NCBI RefSeq assembly: GCF_010015585.1
Contig: NW_022985080.1
Location: forward strand, 157,788-221,787
Reading direction: 5' to 3'
Source of the DNA: Eremomyces bilateralis CBS 781.70
Lineage: Eukaryota > Ascomycota > Dothideomycetes > Eremomycetales > Eremomycetaceae
DNA: 64,000 nt
The position numbers and the translations under genes are program-made. The stretch's first letter is position 1. Every line of letters starts with the position of its first letter. Below are positions 11,439 to 22,121 of this stretch, one piece after another. The notes under the pieces were generated by a model, which saw nothing but the letters and a program-made list of their open reading frames with translations, did no database searches and was not told where the DNA came from.

Positions 11439-12761
11439 TTATTTTGCTTCTCCTCTCTTGTCATTCCCTCCGGTTCCACCTGGTTGGCTCTCAGGAGGCT
11501 CACCAAATCCCTGCGGCCTCCTCCTCCAAACCGGAGGTTCACCAGGCTCTCCCTTCCCCACTCCTAATATCCTCCACTTCTTCGGCGGCTTCATGCCCTT
11601 CTCCTGCGCATATTTCTCCCACACCTGGATCCCCCGCCTCTCCCACCGTTCCCTCCGCTCCTCCATCTGCTCGTTCGACGGACGCCATTTGGTCTTCAGG
11701 ATCCGCCGAATGGCTTCGGGGGAGACTTCGAACTCCTGGGCGAGCAGGGGCGTGGTGAACGTCTCCGGGGACTGCGAGTGCAGTGCGCGGATTCCTTCGA
11801 TCACGTCGGGGGAGAGGCGTTTCCGTGGATTCCAGCCCTCCTCGCCGAATTTGCGTTTCAGAGCCTCTTTCTGAACCTGCCAGGATTCCGTCTTCTTGAA
11901 AGTGGAAACTTCGTTCTTGGATTTCTTAACGGCCTCTGTCGGTGCCTTGGCCTTCAGATCAATATCCTCATCTGCTCCGTCAGCTTCTTGTCTCTCCTTT
12001 TCCCGTTGTTTGTGCCGCTTGGCCTTGATATCCTTAGGATCTTCACCGGCATCTATAGCTTCCTGTCTCTCCTTTTCTCGTCGTTCGCGTCGTACGCCCT
12101 TCTTCCGCTCGCGGACCTCAGGCAGCATGAATCTCCGGGTGAGTTTTTTTCCCGTCCGCTCCTTTGCCTCGACTGGATCGTCGGACTCATCAACAGCCGG
12201 CTTCCTACTCTTTGAGCTCTTTGCCATATCTTGGAGAGAAGGCTTGCTTCTGCGTATATTCGACCCCCTTGAGCCAATGGCAGAGCTTAGCCGATTGCCA
12301 GCCTTAGTCTTGTTCTTAGAGTCCACGCTGCCCTTGCCCCGAGCGTGTGGCCGCTCTCTAGTGTGCCTCTTCCTACCAGGTCCTGTTCCGCCATCCTGCT
12401 TCTGCGACCGGGCAGGCTTTGTTTTCGAAGACTTGGAATTGGCTCCGGCATCCTGCTTGTGCGATCGGGGAGGCTTTGTTTTGGAATACGTGGATTTTAT
12501 TCCGTCCTCCTGCTTGTGCGATTGAGGAGACTGTTTTTTTGAATACTGGGACTTGGTTCCGTGTTTTTTCGGTGAATCGCTTTTTGTATGTTTTACAACC
12601 GGGGGGACATCCCGTTCTAAGCGAATTGTAGAGCTCGAGAACTGCTGGAGTCGAAGCACATTAGGCCTTGGTGCAAGAAACTGGACCTGGGCAGCCCGGA
12701 GGAAATGTCGAGGATTCGTGTATATAAAGCACGACTTGATCGCGCACGAATTGCAGAGCAT
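11439..12761 (-). CDS. rrg9: Required for respiratory growth protein 9 (neugrin-like), mitochondrial
   Basis: Single-exon frame of 440 aa. The C-terminal third has the Rrg9/neugrin core: [37 protein letters not shown], a winged helix-like stretch with [16 protein letters not shown], and [13 protein letters not shown]. The N-terminus (about residues 1-50) is rich in Arg, Ser and Phe with few acids, as expected for a mitochondrial presequence. Between them lies a long, highly charged, disordered linker of Lys, Arg, Ser and Gln with three 19-residue repeats. Rrg9 is needed for maintenance of the mitochondrial genome and respiration in yeast; metazoan neugrin acts in 16S mitoribosomal RNA handling. 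The protein is about twice the length of yeast Rrg9, the excess being the linker. Confidence 0.88.
   Translation of the reverse strand: MLCNSCAIKSCFIYTNPRHFLRAAQVQFLAPRPNVLRLQQFSSSTIRLERDVPPVVKHTKSDSPKKHGTKSQYSKKQSPQSHKQEDGIKSTYSKTKPPRSHKQDAGANSKSSKTKPARSQKQDGGTGPGRKRHTRERPHARGKGSVDSKNKTKAGNRLSSAIGSRGSNIRRSKPSLQDMAKSSKSRKPAVDESDDPVEAKERTGKKLTRRFMLPEVRERKKGVRRERREKERQEAIDAGEDPKDIKAKRHKQREKERQEADGADEDIDLKAKAPTEAVKKSKNEVSTFKKTESWQVQKEALKRKFGEEGWNPRKRLSPDVIEGIRALHSQSPETFTTPLLAQEFEVSPEAIRRILKTKWRPSNEQMEERRERWERRGIQVWEKYAQEKGMKPPKKWRILGVGKGEPGEPPVWRRRPQGFGEPPESQPGGTGGNDKRGEAK
12375..12545 (-). repeat. Three 57-bp in-frame repeats inside rrg9
   Basis: Residues 73-129 of the Rrg9 protein are three consecutive 19-residue units of the pattern Y/S-S-K-x-x-P-x-S-H/Q-K-Q-x-G. 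The copies differ at several codons, so the expansion is not recent. Confidence 0.75.
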
Positions 12762-12935
12762 CGGCTAAATGGCGACAAGAATGCGATGTAGCGTCACGTA
12801 ACTGGAGTGAACTTCTTTAAAATATTGGGTTCATGTTGAGAATTGAGATATCTGAACTTTCTGATATGAAGCACTGACAATTGTGACAAACTTTCCATCT
12901 GTGCTCACAACGGAGGAACCCTCCAACCCTCCAAC

Positions 12936-12968
12936 CCTCAGTGGGTGAAAAAATTGATTGCCCATACA
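12936..12968 (+). repeat. Left terminal inverted repeat of the Tc1/mariner element
   Basis: 33 bp, perfect inverted match to 14379-14411. It contains an A6 run and begins CCTCAGTGGGTG. Just outside it are two tandem copies of CCCTCCAA. Confidence 0.95.
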
Positions 12969-13059
12969 ACCCGCCTTGGCACTCGTCACCCGTTTTCCTA
13001 CACCTATATCCAACAGACCTTAATCTTCAACCCATCTCTAAGTCCATCATTTTCTCTTC

Positions 13060-14325
13060 ATGGAGCGTCAGATTACGCCAGATCGGCCGATTAGGCGCGA
13101 GGAATATACTACAATCCAAAAATCGAGGTTTTTCGAAGCCTATGATAGCCGTACCGCAGATCAACCATTGTCAGACATCCTCCGCAAGCTCGACCTCCCT
13201 CGGCGTACAGCAAATTACTGGCTTTCTCAACGCCGTCGTATTGGAAAAGAGGCTTACCGACGAACGCGCCCTAACAGCGACCGATTAGGGCGACGCCGCG
13301 CTATTACATCTCCTCAGTTAGATGCTATTGTATCTTCACAGAACCCTATAAGAGAGCTTCCATATGAAGCGAATATCACGCATTTCAATCTCGATATTAC
13401 AACCGGTCGCGCCCTCCATAACAATCTAAAAGATCGACGGGATGCAGGCCGTTTCGTTGAACAGCAGGGGAAACCCGTTTCTCCTCGGAATCGCAGGCTA
13501 CGGGAGGACTATGGCCGCTTCGGAAGAGAACAACCTCTTATCGGCTATTGAGACTCAATTGAATTTACAGACGAGATGCACTACGATCCTTCGGAGCAGC
13601 CGAAACAGTGAATTATACGCCAAAAAGGTACACGTTATAATTCGGAGAATCTTCAAAAGCGGCCGCAGAAAACGGGCGTTGCACTTCATATTGCTGCGTC
13701 TTGCAATTGGTACTCAAAGAGCAGTCTTATCTTCTATCACGACAAGTCTGAGGATCTTCCAAAACCACGAAGGCCTAGAAAGCCTAGGCAAAAACAGACT
13801 GAGACAGACGAACAGTTCCCTTCTAGATTGCAAGAGTGGAAGGCAAGAATACCTCACGAGATTCAGGTCAAACGGAAGGGGAATTCTATGACCCAGGAGC
13901 ATTATGCTAAGCATATTCTCCCAGCCTATATCGCGCGTATTGAGGCTGCTCGTTTATACCACCGCGGATCGTTCGGTGCTGACGTCTGTGGACCATTTAT
14001 GATGTTACAAGAGGATAACGATCCATCGCACGGTACACAGTCATTTAACGTCGCGTCGGCATTAAAACATGCCCATTGGATTACATGCATAAAGCATCCA
14101 CCACAATCCCCAGACCTAAACCCGATTGAAGCACTTTGGGGGATCCTAAAGCAGAGGGGACGCAAACGGGTATGGCGATCGATTACGGAGCTGAAGCAAG
14201 TCCTAATTGATGAATGGGACAAGATCTCAATGGAAGAGGTACGCGTTAGGATCGCAGAGATGCCGTCTAGATGTCAATTACTTGTAGATAGCAAGGGGGA
14301 CTTCGTAAAAACTGCGCTGTGGTAA
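13060..14325 (+). pseudogene. Tc1/mariner DDE transposase, broken by two in-frame stops
   Basis: One continuous frame of 421 codons with TGA codons at 13549-13551 and 13606-13608; there is no frameshift. The N-terminal part has a helix-turn-helix (ILRKLDLPRRTANYWLSQRR). The DDE catalytic domain follows: first Asp in EFTDEMHYDP just after the first stop, second Asp in MMLQEDNDPSHG, and Glu in SPDLNPIEALWG. I count 37 residues between the second Asp and the Glu, longer than the 34 typical of Tc1. Both stops could come from single transitions (TGG to TGA at 13549 and CGA to TGA at 13606), judged from the residues expected in related transposases. The second change is in a CpG context, so methyl-cytosine decay fits it better than canonical CpA-type RIP. 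Confidence 0.88.
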
Positions 14326-14378
14326 GATAGCGATATTCAAATCAAGTTTGATATTGGGATTGCGTGCCAAGACCGTGC

Positions 14379-14411
14379 TGTATGGGCAATCAATTTTTTC
14401 ACCCACTGAGG
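14379..14411 (-). repeat. Right terminal inverted repeat of the Tc1/mariner element
   Basis: 33 bp, perfect inverted match to 12936-12968. Confidence 0.95.
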
Positions 14412-14930
14412 ATATGAATTAGTGGCCTTGCTGCCTGAGGCATTACGCGACTTTCACCCACGCCACCCTCAGTTCAGCTGCAGCGCTGGGAGCGCATCGT
14501 ACAAACGGTTGGAAATCGGCAGATCATGGCTGGAGATATTCCATCGATTTCCCACATGGCACAGAAACCTCTTCATTACATACATCTCAAGCCAGACTAT
14601 CACGAGGAACCGAGAGCTATGTACTCACATTGTATGATGTTTACTTTAGATCGACCGGTCCGATGCTTCGGATTGGCTATACCCTGCCAACTGAGACAAC
14701 CCTTGATGCTCGGAAGGCGGTATCTTACCTCTCCGGTCCACATGTCCATGAAACCCGTCATGCCCCCAGATCGTTCCTCTGTGACGCCACTGTATATTCG
14801 ACATGTATCCTAGTATGGGGACCCTCGGTTATATATATGGAAGCCTGTAAATAGGTATATGGATTGGTGACCTTCGTTTGTTTTCCGTTTCCTGTTGCAG
14901 CGATACAGTCTTTTACGTTGAAGTCCCAAC
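14412..14930. other. Intergenic region between transposon and MpaB-like gene
   Basis: Contains overlapping short open frames on the plus strand without domain support. The 3' part should be the promoter and leader of the gene starting at 14931. Confidence 0.5.
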
Positions 14931-16331
14931 ATGGCAACCATGAATCCCCTAGCACCCACGGTCGGAAGTGTCCAGACGTGAGTTTTGAGATGTTAGAGCG
15001 ATAAAATGGAGTTTAACGGTGTCGTTAGAGCCTGGGGCCACTCGTTCATATGGACCGAAGAACATTGGACGTCGGAGCGAATGGCTCCCCTCAAAGTCTC
15101 CTACGACGAGCTCGCCCATGATTGCTACACCATCCTGAAGGATATCAAGGACCCCAAAGCTCCCGCAGGGAAGCGCGATATGTATGCTCTTCTGCGCGAC
15201 AATGCAGACACGCACCCACGGCTAAAAGAGATGTGGGAGGAAATCAACACCGTCCCGGACTGGGTGGATTGGGACCAGATCCAGCGCGGCCAGGATGTTT
15301 TCTACCGCTACCTCGGCGCCAACCTCGTCGGACTTACCTTCCAATCCCTTCTGGGCGGCATGGGTGCTGCTCGTGTGGTAGAGACTCTGGCTCGAACGGG
15401 CGGCTTTTCCACGAAAGTCGCTAGACATCGGCTGCTGGAAACGACGCAGCATATCCTTCAAAGCACTCAGTCACTAGATGCGATCCAACCGGGAGGTGTC
15501 GGATTTGCCTCATCAGTGCGAGTGCGTCTGTTACACTCGGCGGTACGAGAACGCATCATGAAGATGGCAGCACAGCGACCGGACTATTTCGACCTGGAGA
15601 ACTGGGGCGTACCGATCAATGACATCGACCAGGCCGGCACGATTGGAACGTTTTGTTCCACTCTTGTGTTTGTCAGTTTGCCACGACAAGGCATCTATCC
15701 CAGTGACCAGGAGAGCAAGGACTACATCGCTCTTTGGCGGTATATCGGCTATATACTCGGAGCACCTACCGACTTCTTTGAGACTCCGTCGAAAGCAAGA
15801 GCCATCATGGAGAGCCTGCTGCTTTACGAGGTTCAGCCATCGGATATGTCCAAGGTCATGGCCAACAACATCATCAAGTGTCTGCAAGATCAACCACCGA
15901 CGTATTCATCTGGAGACATGTTGACCGTGAGCGCAAGATGGATGAACGGGAGGGAGTTGTCCGATCAGCTAGGGCTGGCGAATCCGAGCTACTACTACTG
16001 GGCGCTCATGGCTGGGCAATGCTTGTTCTTTATGGCGCTCGACTACTCGCATCGGATGATCCCGTGGCTGGATCGCCGGAAGATCCAGGCATCCCGCGAC
16101 TTCATGCAGCAGGCCCTCATCGAAGGCAAAGACGGGCTCAAGGGAGAAAAGAGCCTGTTCCAGTTCAGATACATCCCGGAGTACTCCACCGTCACGGAGT
16201 TAGGGAAGGAGGAAAGTACGAAACGTCATGGGTCCGCGGAATGGAGAAACCTGCAGACACTGTTGGCTGCTGGTGCCTTCATGTTCTTTACGGCTTATTC
16301 GGTTCATCGCGTAGCCAAGCTAGTTTTTTAG
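14931..16331 (+). CDS. MpaB / latex-clearing-protein family oxygenase (DUF2236), ER-membrane type
   Basis: Two exons, 14931-14977 and 15029-16331, give 449 aa. The first exon restores MATMNPLAPTVGSVQT ahead of AWGHSFIWTEEH, a start typical of fungal family members (W-G-Y/H-S-F-x-W-T), so the in-frame ATG at 15006 inside the intron was rejected. The domain is recognised from DIQRG-like QIQRGQDVFYRYLG, the Gly-rich FQSLLGGMGAARVVETL, RHRLLETTQHIL, and VRLLHSAVRERI, where the His may be a haem or metal ligand. A hydrophobic stretch near the C-terminus (LLAAGAFMFFTAYSVHRVA) may be a membrane anchor. Known relatives: MpaB cleaves a farnesyl side chain in mycophenolic acid synthesis, and bacterial Lcp cleaves rubber. 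Substrate here is unknown. A methyltransferase and a P450 lie within 5 kb. Confidence 0.82.
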
Positions 16332-17143
16332 GCGAGTCACGACAATACCTCGTTCATATTCATGTACCTTATGTCCTTATCATACAACTTCATATCGCTT
16401 CTGCATTTGCCGTCTGTTGCCGTGAGTTGTGCCCGACACAGGACTAGCAAACTCTGCCCGACACTATTTCTGCACTGTCGTTCCATCGGCCGAGGACTGG
16501 TGCCGGTTGACTGGAAGCGAGGTAAGTTGAGACACGTAGATCCTTAGCGGTGACGGAAATACTGGCCACTGTGCGCTTAGAACGCATCCGTCGGATTTGC
16601 TCCGTCGGATGAATTTACCAACTCTTAACTATACGGAGATGTTCAAGAATCGTCATGTCATTTCAGTCCAGGGTATCAGATGTTGACCGCATACATCGTA
16701 TGGGATTTGTAGTGGCTAATAAACAATTCATGTCTTACTGCAGGCTGTTGGACCGACAGCGAAATGCTTCCACCGCACACCCTACTATTCCTCCTCACCA
16801 CCAATTGCACCGCCTGATGCTTGGGGAATAATCGAATCTCCCCCGTTTTCAATTAAGGAATGACCGGTTGTCAGGATACAATCTTCCATCTAGCCACCAT
16901 AGGGAAATCCTACTAACAACCCGTCATCGACCAACCCAGGTCCCGCGGTTTCTCCGTTGTAAAGTTGAGTAAAGATTGCGCAACATCGTCGCTGGGATTA
17001 ATGACCGGCCGAAGAGCCCAAAGAGACCTTCCACTTCCCAATAAAGATACGTCTCAGACTGGAGAATCGCCCACTCTCGATCACAATTACAGGAGGTGAT
17101 ACGCTCAATGCTGATGCCATGTCTGCATCTGTCCAAGCATCCA
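16332..17143. other. Intergenic region with a small imperfect palindrome
   Basis: 812 bp with no supported coding frame, lying between the 3' ends of the MpaB-like and methyltransferase genes. At 16585-16611 two 11-bp arms, CATCCGTCGGA and TCCGTCGGATG, flank a 5-bp spacer; they form an inverted repeat with one mismatch and also share the direct 9-mer CCGTCGGAT. Confidence 0.5.
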
Positions 17144-18249
17144 CTACGCAGGCTCGGATTTCGACTCGGGTTTCCGGCCGTAGACGTAGTAAAACGGCAC
17201 ATACAGATGGAGCCTGCGATCTTTCAGTTCGTTGAGGACGTTCGCGATCATTATCTGTGCCTCTTCTTGGCTCCAGCCGAGGATCTTGACAATGAACCCC
17301 AGCGTATACGGCTCGATGCCGGCCACGGCATGTTCTCGTTGATAGCGACCGATCAACTTGTATTTCGGATCCTTGGCCCAGGGCCCGACGGGAACCTTTT
17401 AAGGAAATCAGCCACGGCCAATTGATGAGAAAGGGGGGATAATACCTTAAAGATCTCCTCATGCACGTCAATAAATCCCGCGTCGATCAAGCGCTGTTTA
17501 TGCAACGGGGCACGATCGAGTTCCTTCCCGAATTTGCGTGCCGCCTGATTAATCAGGCCCTGCCACTGTTGAACGGACTCGGCGGCCTTTTCGGTCCCAT
17601 CGTCCCCTCGGAACATAGCCTCCGGCTCATGCAGTTCGAGCCAGCCGCCCGGTTTTAGATTCTTGAAGCTCTGCTGGTACAGCTTGTTCCAGTCCAGGAT
17701 ACTCCCTCCCATCCCTCGGACATGGATGTAATCGAATGCTTCGGAGGGGCTGTACGTCCACTCGGCCTCGATGTCGTCGATGTAGAATTTCAAGTTCGGA
17801 GGTACCCAGCTCGGCTGGGTGGGGCTGAGGTCGTTCCCGATGACTTCGGCGGATGTATACTCGTCGGCGAAGTCGATGGCCCAAATGCCAGTTCCCGTGC
17901 CGATATCCAGGACGCGTTGTACGTCCGGTTTCAGCGGGGCCAGGTGCAACTTGCCGTCGAGGCACAGCCGATAGATGTGATGCATGAGGTCGAGCCGGTC
18001 CTGCTCTTCTTCGTCGTTCGGTAACAAATACGCCCCCTTGCGGTAGGCATGGTATCGACGGCCGTTCTCGTACGTATAGTTGAGGACGGACGAAGCGATC
18101 GAGGCACTCCTAGTCGAGCCTTCCTCGGAAAAGAGAGAGTCGTTGTCCTCGCCGGTGTCGATTTCTAACTGCATCGTGTGCGTCGTCGCCAGGGGGTATT
18201 CTGTGGTCGGCGAAGGGTTTTTGCCTAGGGCGTTCGTGGTGGAAGCCAT
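17144..18249 (-). CDS. LaeA-like SAM-dependent methyltransferase
   Basis: Two exons, 18249-17446 and 17395-17144, joined across a 50-nt intron, giving 351 aa. The class I methyltransferase fold is shown by motif I VLDIGTGTGIWAIDFADEY, an acidic end of beta 2 (VIGNDLSPTQP), FYIDDIEAEWTY (motif II) and a post-motif LKPGGWLELHE. The N-terminal 75 residues are disordered and Ser/Glu-rich, followed by NGRRYHAYRKGAYLLPNDEEEQDRLD, which is typical of the fungal LaeA/UMTA-like group. That group includes both global regulators and cluster-encoded small-molecule O-methyltransferases; no nuclear localisation signal stands out. The gene diverges from the P450 at 19965 across a 1.7 kb gap, and the MpaB-like oxygenase lies downstream, so a role in tailoring a metabolite is possible but unproven. 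Confidence 0.85.
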
Positions 18250-19964
18250 TGGATTTAATACCTCGTGGGATACCAGTGCTCCCCTCGTTCTCGCCGTTTA
18301 GAAGGGTTACCGCGTGATCTGCCGCACAAACCGAATACCGAAGTCCTGGAACCACCGATAGGCAAGAGGAAGCACACGTTCACATAAGAAGCAGGAGGGA
18401 ATTCTCAAGCGAAGTGTATGTGGGTGGAGATATGCGGTGTATCCAAGAGATTGGCGACTGGTGCAGAGGATTCAGGGCCCTGAAGTCTGATCATGGAGAT
18501 TTCAATGTGAAGTTGACACGGGCTCCAGGCCCACGACTCTGGGATTGCCGGTCTCTACATAGTAGGCCGTGCATTAATGTCATGAAGGATGCGCTGCCAA
18601 TTTGATCCCCAGCATGCGACGGTTGCTGTTCACATGGGCGCCGAGTAAGGGCCAACTGCATGAGAGATCGAAATGGTGAACGCGGGCTTAATTGACAATA
18701 ACGGACGCCAACAGGGGCGATTTCGGGCACCAGTCTCCCTTTCGTCTTTGTTGGCGGTGTCGCTTGATGTCTACTATTTAGTCCTATCACTGCCCAATCA
18801 TCGACCTATCAGAACATGATCAGGCAACGATCAGCTGGGGTACTGCGGCGAAGACGTATCGGCCCGCCTCCCCGAGTCGCTAGTCGAGTAAGTCAACTAA
18901 GCTGTCTAGTAGGCGAGGGTCCAGCGTGTGGGATACATATTGGGGTGTTCCGATGTTGTTTTCGCTGCAACTCATGCTGGTTATGCAAAGCCATGCAAGC
19001 CTGCAAAGTGCAAGCCCGTCCCATTTCGGCTTTCAGGCGAAGTCCTGCGGCCAAAGACCCAAATGGCAAATAAATGCTATTATCTTCATTGATTTTGTAC
19101 GAGCTGTTCGCGATAACAGGTGATATGATGATGGGGTCTCACCGGTTCGCGTTAATACTGGTCGTTAGGATTAGAGACGTATCCCTAATGTACCTACATG
19201 CTAGTACGGAGTGTGGTTGGTACATCCCCTGTTGGACTGATGATGATTACCCTCCCTTAAGAGTTATGGCGCTCTCGGATCACGTATCATTCAGTTCCAT
19301 TTTTCAAGAGAGCCTGTGGGCTGTGAAAGCCTCAAAAGCGCCCGATTGTTTCGTGCTTAACGAGCATTCTTAGCCCCTGCTCAACATTTTGTGCACTGTC
19401 AACTGTGGGGGTCCGGCCTCCGGGGATGGTGGATGGATGCAAGTCATGCAGCTACGAGCACTAGAGCAGCCGAGCAGGGAGCACCCGCGGTCTAATCGCT
19501 TCCTTTGCTGAATTGAAGTTTGAATATGCGGACCTTCCAAGTCGTCTCTTTCGTCAGTTCGAGTTTCGTGGTTGTCCAGCATCAGGGCCAGTTCTCGGCT
19601 CTCCACAGTGTCACAGCTGCCTTGTCAATGTCGCTTAGAAAGTATCCGTCCATGGCAGGCGATTCCGTCCAGATTGGAAATGCAGATTGCAGATCTATGG
19701 TTCACTCATACTGTATGACTGGCGCCCGTAGCGGGAAGGCCGGGAGACTAAGTGCCTGACTCGCTGGCCCCCGCCAGTGAAAGGATCCCAATTTCCACTG
19801 TCTTAGATGGTGAAGGTGGACTGTGGAGGCCTGGAGGGTGGAATAAGTTGGGGTTACAGTTTACACCACCCCCAGAAATGATCTCTTTCTTTCTATGAGA
19901 GTTGTGTACCCTACCCATTTCCATCGTGATAGCCGTCACGACTTCAGTCTTCTGCTGTGTCACC
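18250..19964. other. Long divergent intergenic region between methyltransferase and P450
   Basis: 1.7 kb between two divergent starts. Short open frames occur on both strands but none has motif support or plausible exon joins. I see no transposon remnant. Confidence 0.5.
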
Positions 19965-21682
19965 ATGGCCGGTTTGGCTGCCGTCCTGAAGGGCGAACTC
20001 AACGGCTCATGGACTCCCATCATCGGTGGAATTGTTACCTTCCTCGTCGTTTATTATGTCGGTGTCGCCATCTATCGGCTTTTTCTGAGCCCTCTCGCGA
20101 AATTCCCGGGTCCAAAGTTCGCGGGGCTCACGAGGTGGTACGAAGGTTACTATGAGATTATCAAAAGCGGCTCGTACTCGAGGCGGATTGATCGAATGCA
20201 CGATGAATATGGCCCCATCGTCCGCGTTGCGCCCGATGAGATCCACATCCGAGATCCTGACTTCTGGGATGATGTGTACTCGAAGAACCCCAAAATCCAG
20301 GTCGCGAAGATTGGATGGGATACCAGATTTGGCAGCAAGGCTTCGACGTTCACCACGCCAGATGCGACGAAGCATCGTCAACGTCGTGCCGCATTCAGCA
20401 ATATGTTCGACTCCCTATTCTTCCTCCCGAGATTTCTTGTCCTAATCTGAGAATCAGGTTCTCGAAAAGGGCCATTCTGCAGCTCGAACCCGTGATTCGC
20501 GATACAGCCAGCACTCTGATTCGACGAATGGTAGAATTCGCCGAGTCCAAGAAAGTGTTGAATGTGAGAGAAGCGTATTCTGCATATACTGGTGATATTA
20601 TCATGCAGTATTCGTTTGGATTCTGTTACAATCAGCTGGAGACTCCGAATTTCGATTCGTTCCACTATGCCTTTAAAGCTATAGGAGGAATGGGTCATAT
20701 CGCAGCCCAGTGGCCCTGGGTTCTCCCGGTAGGCGGTTATTACTCAACTTTACTCAGACCGAATGCTGACACCATCTAAGTTAATGAATAGTCTACCGGA
20801 CTGGCTTGTCCAGATCCTGGAGCCAGCTTCTGCAGAGCTTCTCCGACTGAAACGGGATCAATGGGATCTTGTCGGTCGTACCATCCGGGGTGAAGAACTC
20901 AAGGTGTCGCACCGCACCATCTTCAATGAAATCGTCGAGAGCCAATTACCTCCGGAAGATAAATCTCAGCAACGCCTTGCAGACGAAGCCCAGACGACAG
21001 TCGGAGCCGGTGTTGAGACCACGGCGAACACGCTGTCTATCGCGACCTTCCACATCTCCAACACGCCCAGCATCTACGAGAAGCTCCACAAGGAGCTTGT
21101 CGAAGCCTTTCCCGACCGGACCGTTGTCCCCAGCTTGTACGACTTTGAAAAGCTGCCGTATCTTCGCGCTTGCATCCAAGAAGGGCTACGCTTGGGTTAC
21201 GGACTGTCTGCACGGAATCCACGTGCTCATGACCGTCCGCTGCGGTACAACGATTGGGTCATCCCTGCACATACCACCGTGGCCATGACCATCGTAGACT
21301 TGCATCATGACGAAAAGATCTTCCCGCAGTCGCACTCGTATATCCCAGAACGGTGGCTGAATAACCCAGTGGCGAGCACTGGCAAAGCGCTCGATCACTA
21401 TTTGGTTCCGTTCGGAAGAGGACCGCGGATGTGTATGGGAATCAAGTACGTCGACAATCATTCTTTTGTCTATCGCCACGATGGAATCGTAATACTGACA
21501 ACGTCATTAGTCTCGCATGGGCGGAGCTGCACTACTGCCTTGGAACGGTCTTCCGCCAGTTCAAATTCGATCTGTTCGAAACAGATGTCACCGATGTGAA
21601 AATGGCCCACGATTTCTTCATCCCGTTTGTCAAATTTGATAGCAAAGGCGTACGAGTGACAGTGTCTGAGACGAAGGACTGA
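19965..21682 (+). CDS. Cytochrome P450 monooxygenase (trichodiene-oxygenase-like)
   Basis: Four exons: 19965-20404, 20458-20728, 20781-21445 and 21511-21682, giving 515 aa with 52-65-nt introns. An N-terminal membrane anchor (GGIVTFLVVYYVGVAIYRLF) is followed by the proline hinge PLAKFPGPK. The I-helix oxygen motif GAGVETTANT, the K-helix ExxR in CIQEGLRLG, the PERW motif and the haem loop FGRGPRMCMG are all present; the last intron lies just after this loop (GI|NLAWAEL). The C-helix RRAAFSNMFSKRAIL and LMNSLPDWLV resemble the fungal trichodiene oxygenase / benzoate-4-hydroxylase-like clans. Exon 1 ends at an unusual GTTCGA donor, but the frame and motif across it are exact. Substrate is unknown. 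ER membrane is the expected location. Confidence 0.92.
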
Positions 21683-22121
21683 AGAACTGATTTTGACGAC
21701 ATACACCTAGCAAGTGGATACCCCCTATTTTTGACTTCTTCATGTTTGTATTTGCGGATGGCACCATCGGCCCACGAGAAACGGATTCTGTCCCCTTTTT
21801 GCTTTACCCCTATTTCACACCATTCGAATCTGTTCAAACAATTCATTGCCATCAAATGGCTGATTCCTCGCCTTCTATGCCTGAGAAAGTGCTCCTCGTG
21901 GCTCGGACCGCTCGAGGAGAAGTTTGCAAACTGAAAAGAGGTGCTCTAAGTACATAAATTTTAGTTCAGCAGTTCACATCAGCAAGGGATATGAATAATT
22001 GCATGGTTCACCGATCCCGTCCAACCAAAGACGTTCAGGCTATGGAATATGAGGAGCGAGGCTCTTTAGTTGTCGAAGCGGGTTTAATGCACGTCTGTTT
22101 CGCAAGCTCCGCCCGTTCCAA
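21683..22121. other. Convergent 3' flank between P450 and Cys-rich membrane protein genes
   Basis: 439 bp between two convergent genes. No supported coding frame, repeat or RNA gene. Confidence 0.5.

Larger units (their letters stand above)
12936..14411 (+). mobile_element. Tc1/mariner-superfamily DNA transposon, 1,476 bp
   Basis: Bounded by 33-bp terminal inverted repeats that match at all 33 positions, and filled by one transposase frame. The outermost bases are CCTCAGTGGG. The TA target duplication normal for this superfamily is not visible: the left flank reads AAC and the right flank ATA. Identical repeats suggest recent arrival, while two stops in the transposase suggest this copy cannot mobilise itself. 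It sits between rrg9 and the MpaB-like gene and breaks no recognisable host gene. Confidence 0.92.

Noticed and set aside
15006-15028. Start of the MpaB-like protein at the ATG at 15006
   Set aside because: That ATG lies within a 51-nt intron; joining 14931-14977 to 15029 restores the conserved family N-terminus.
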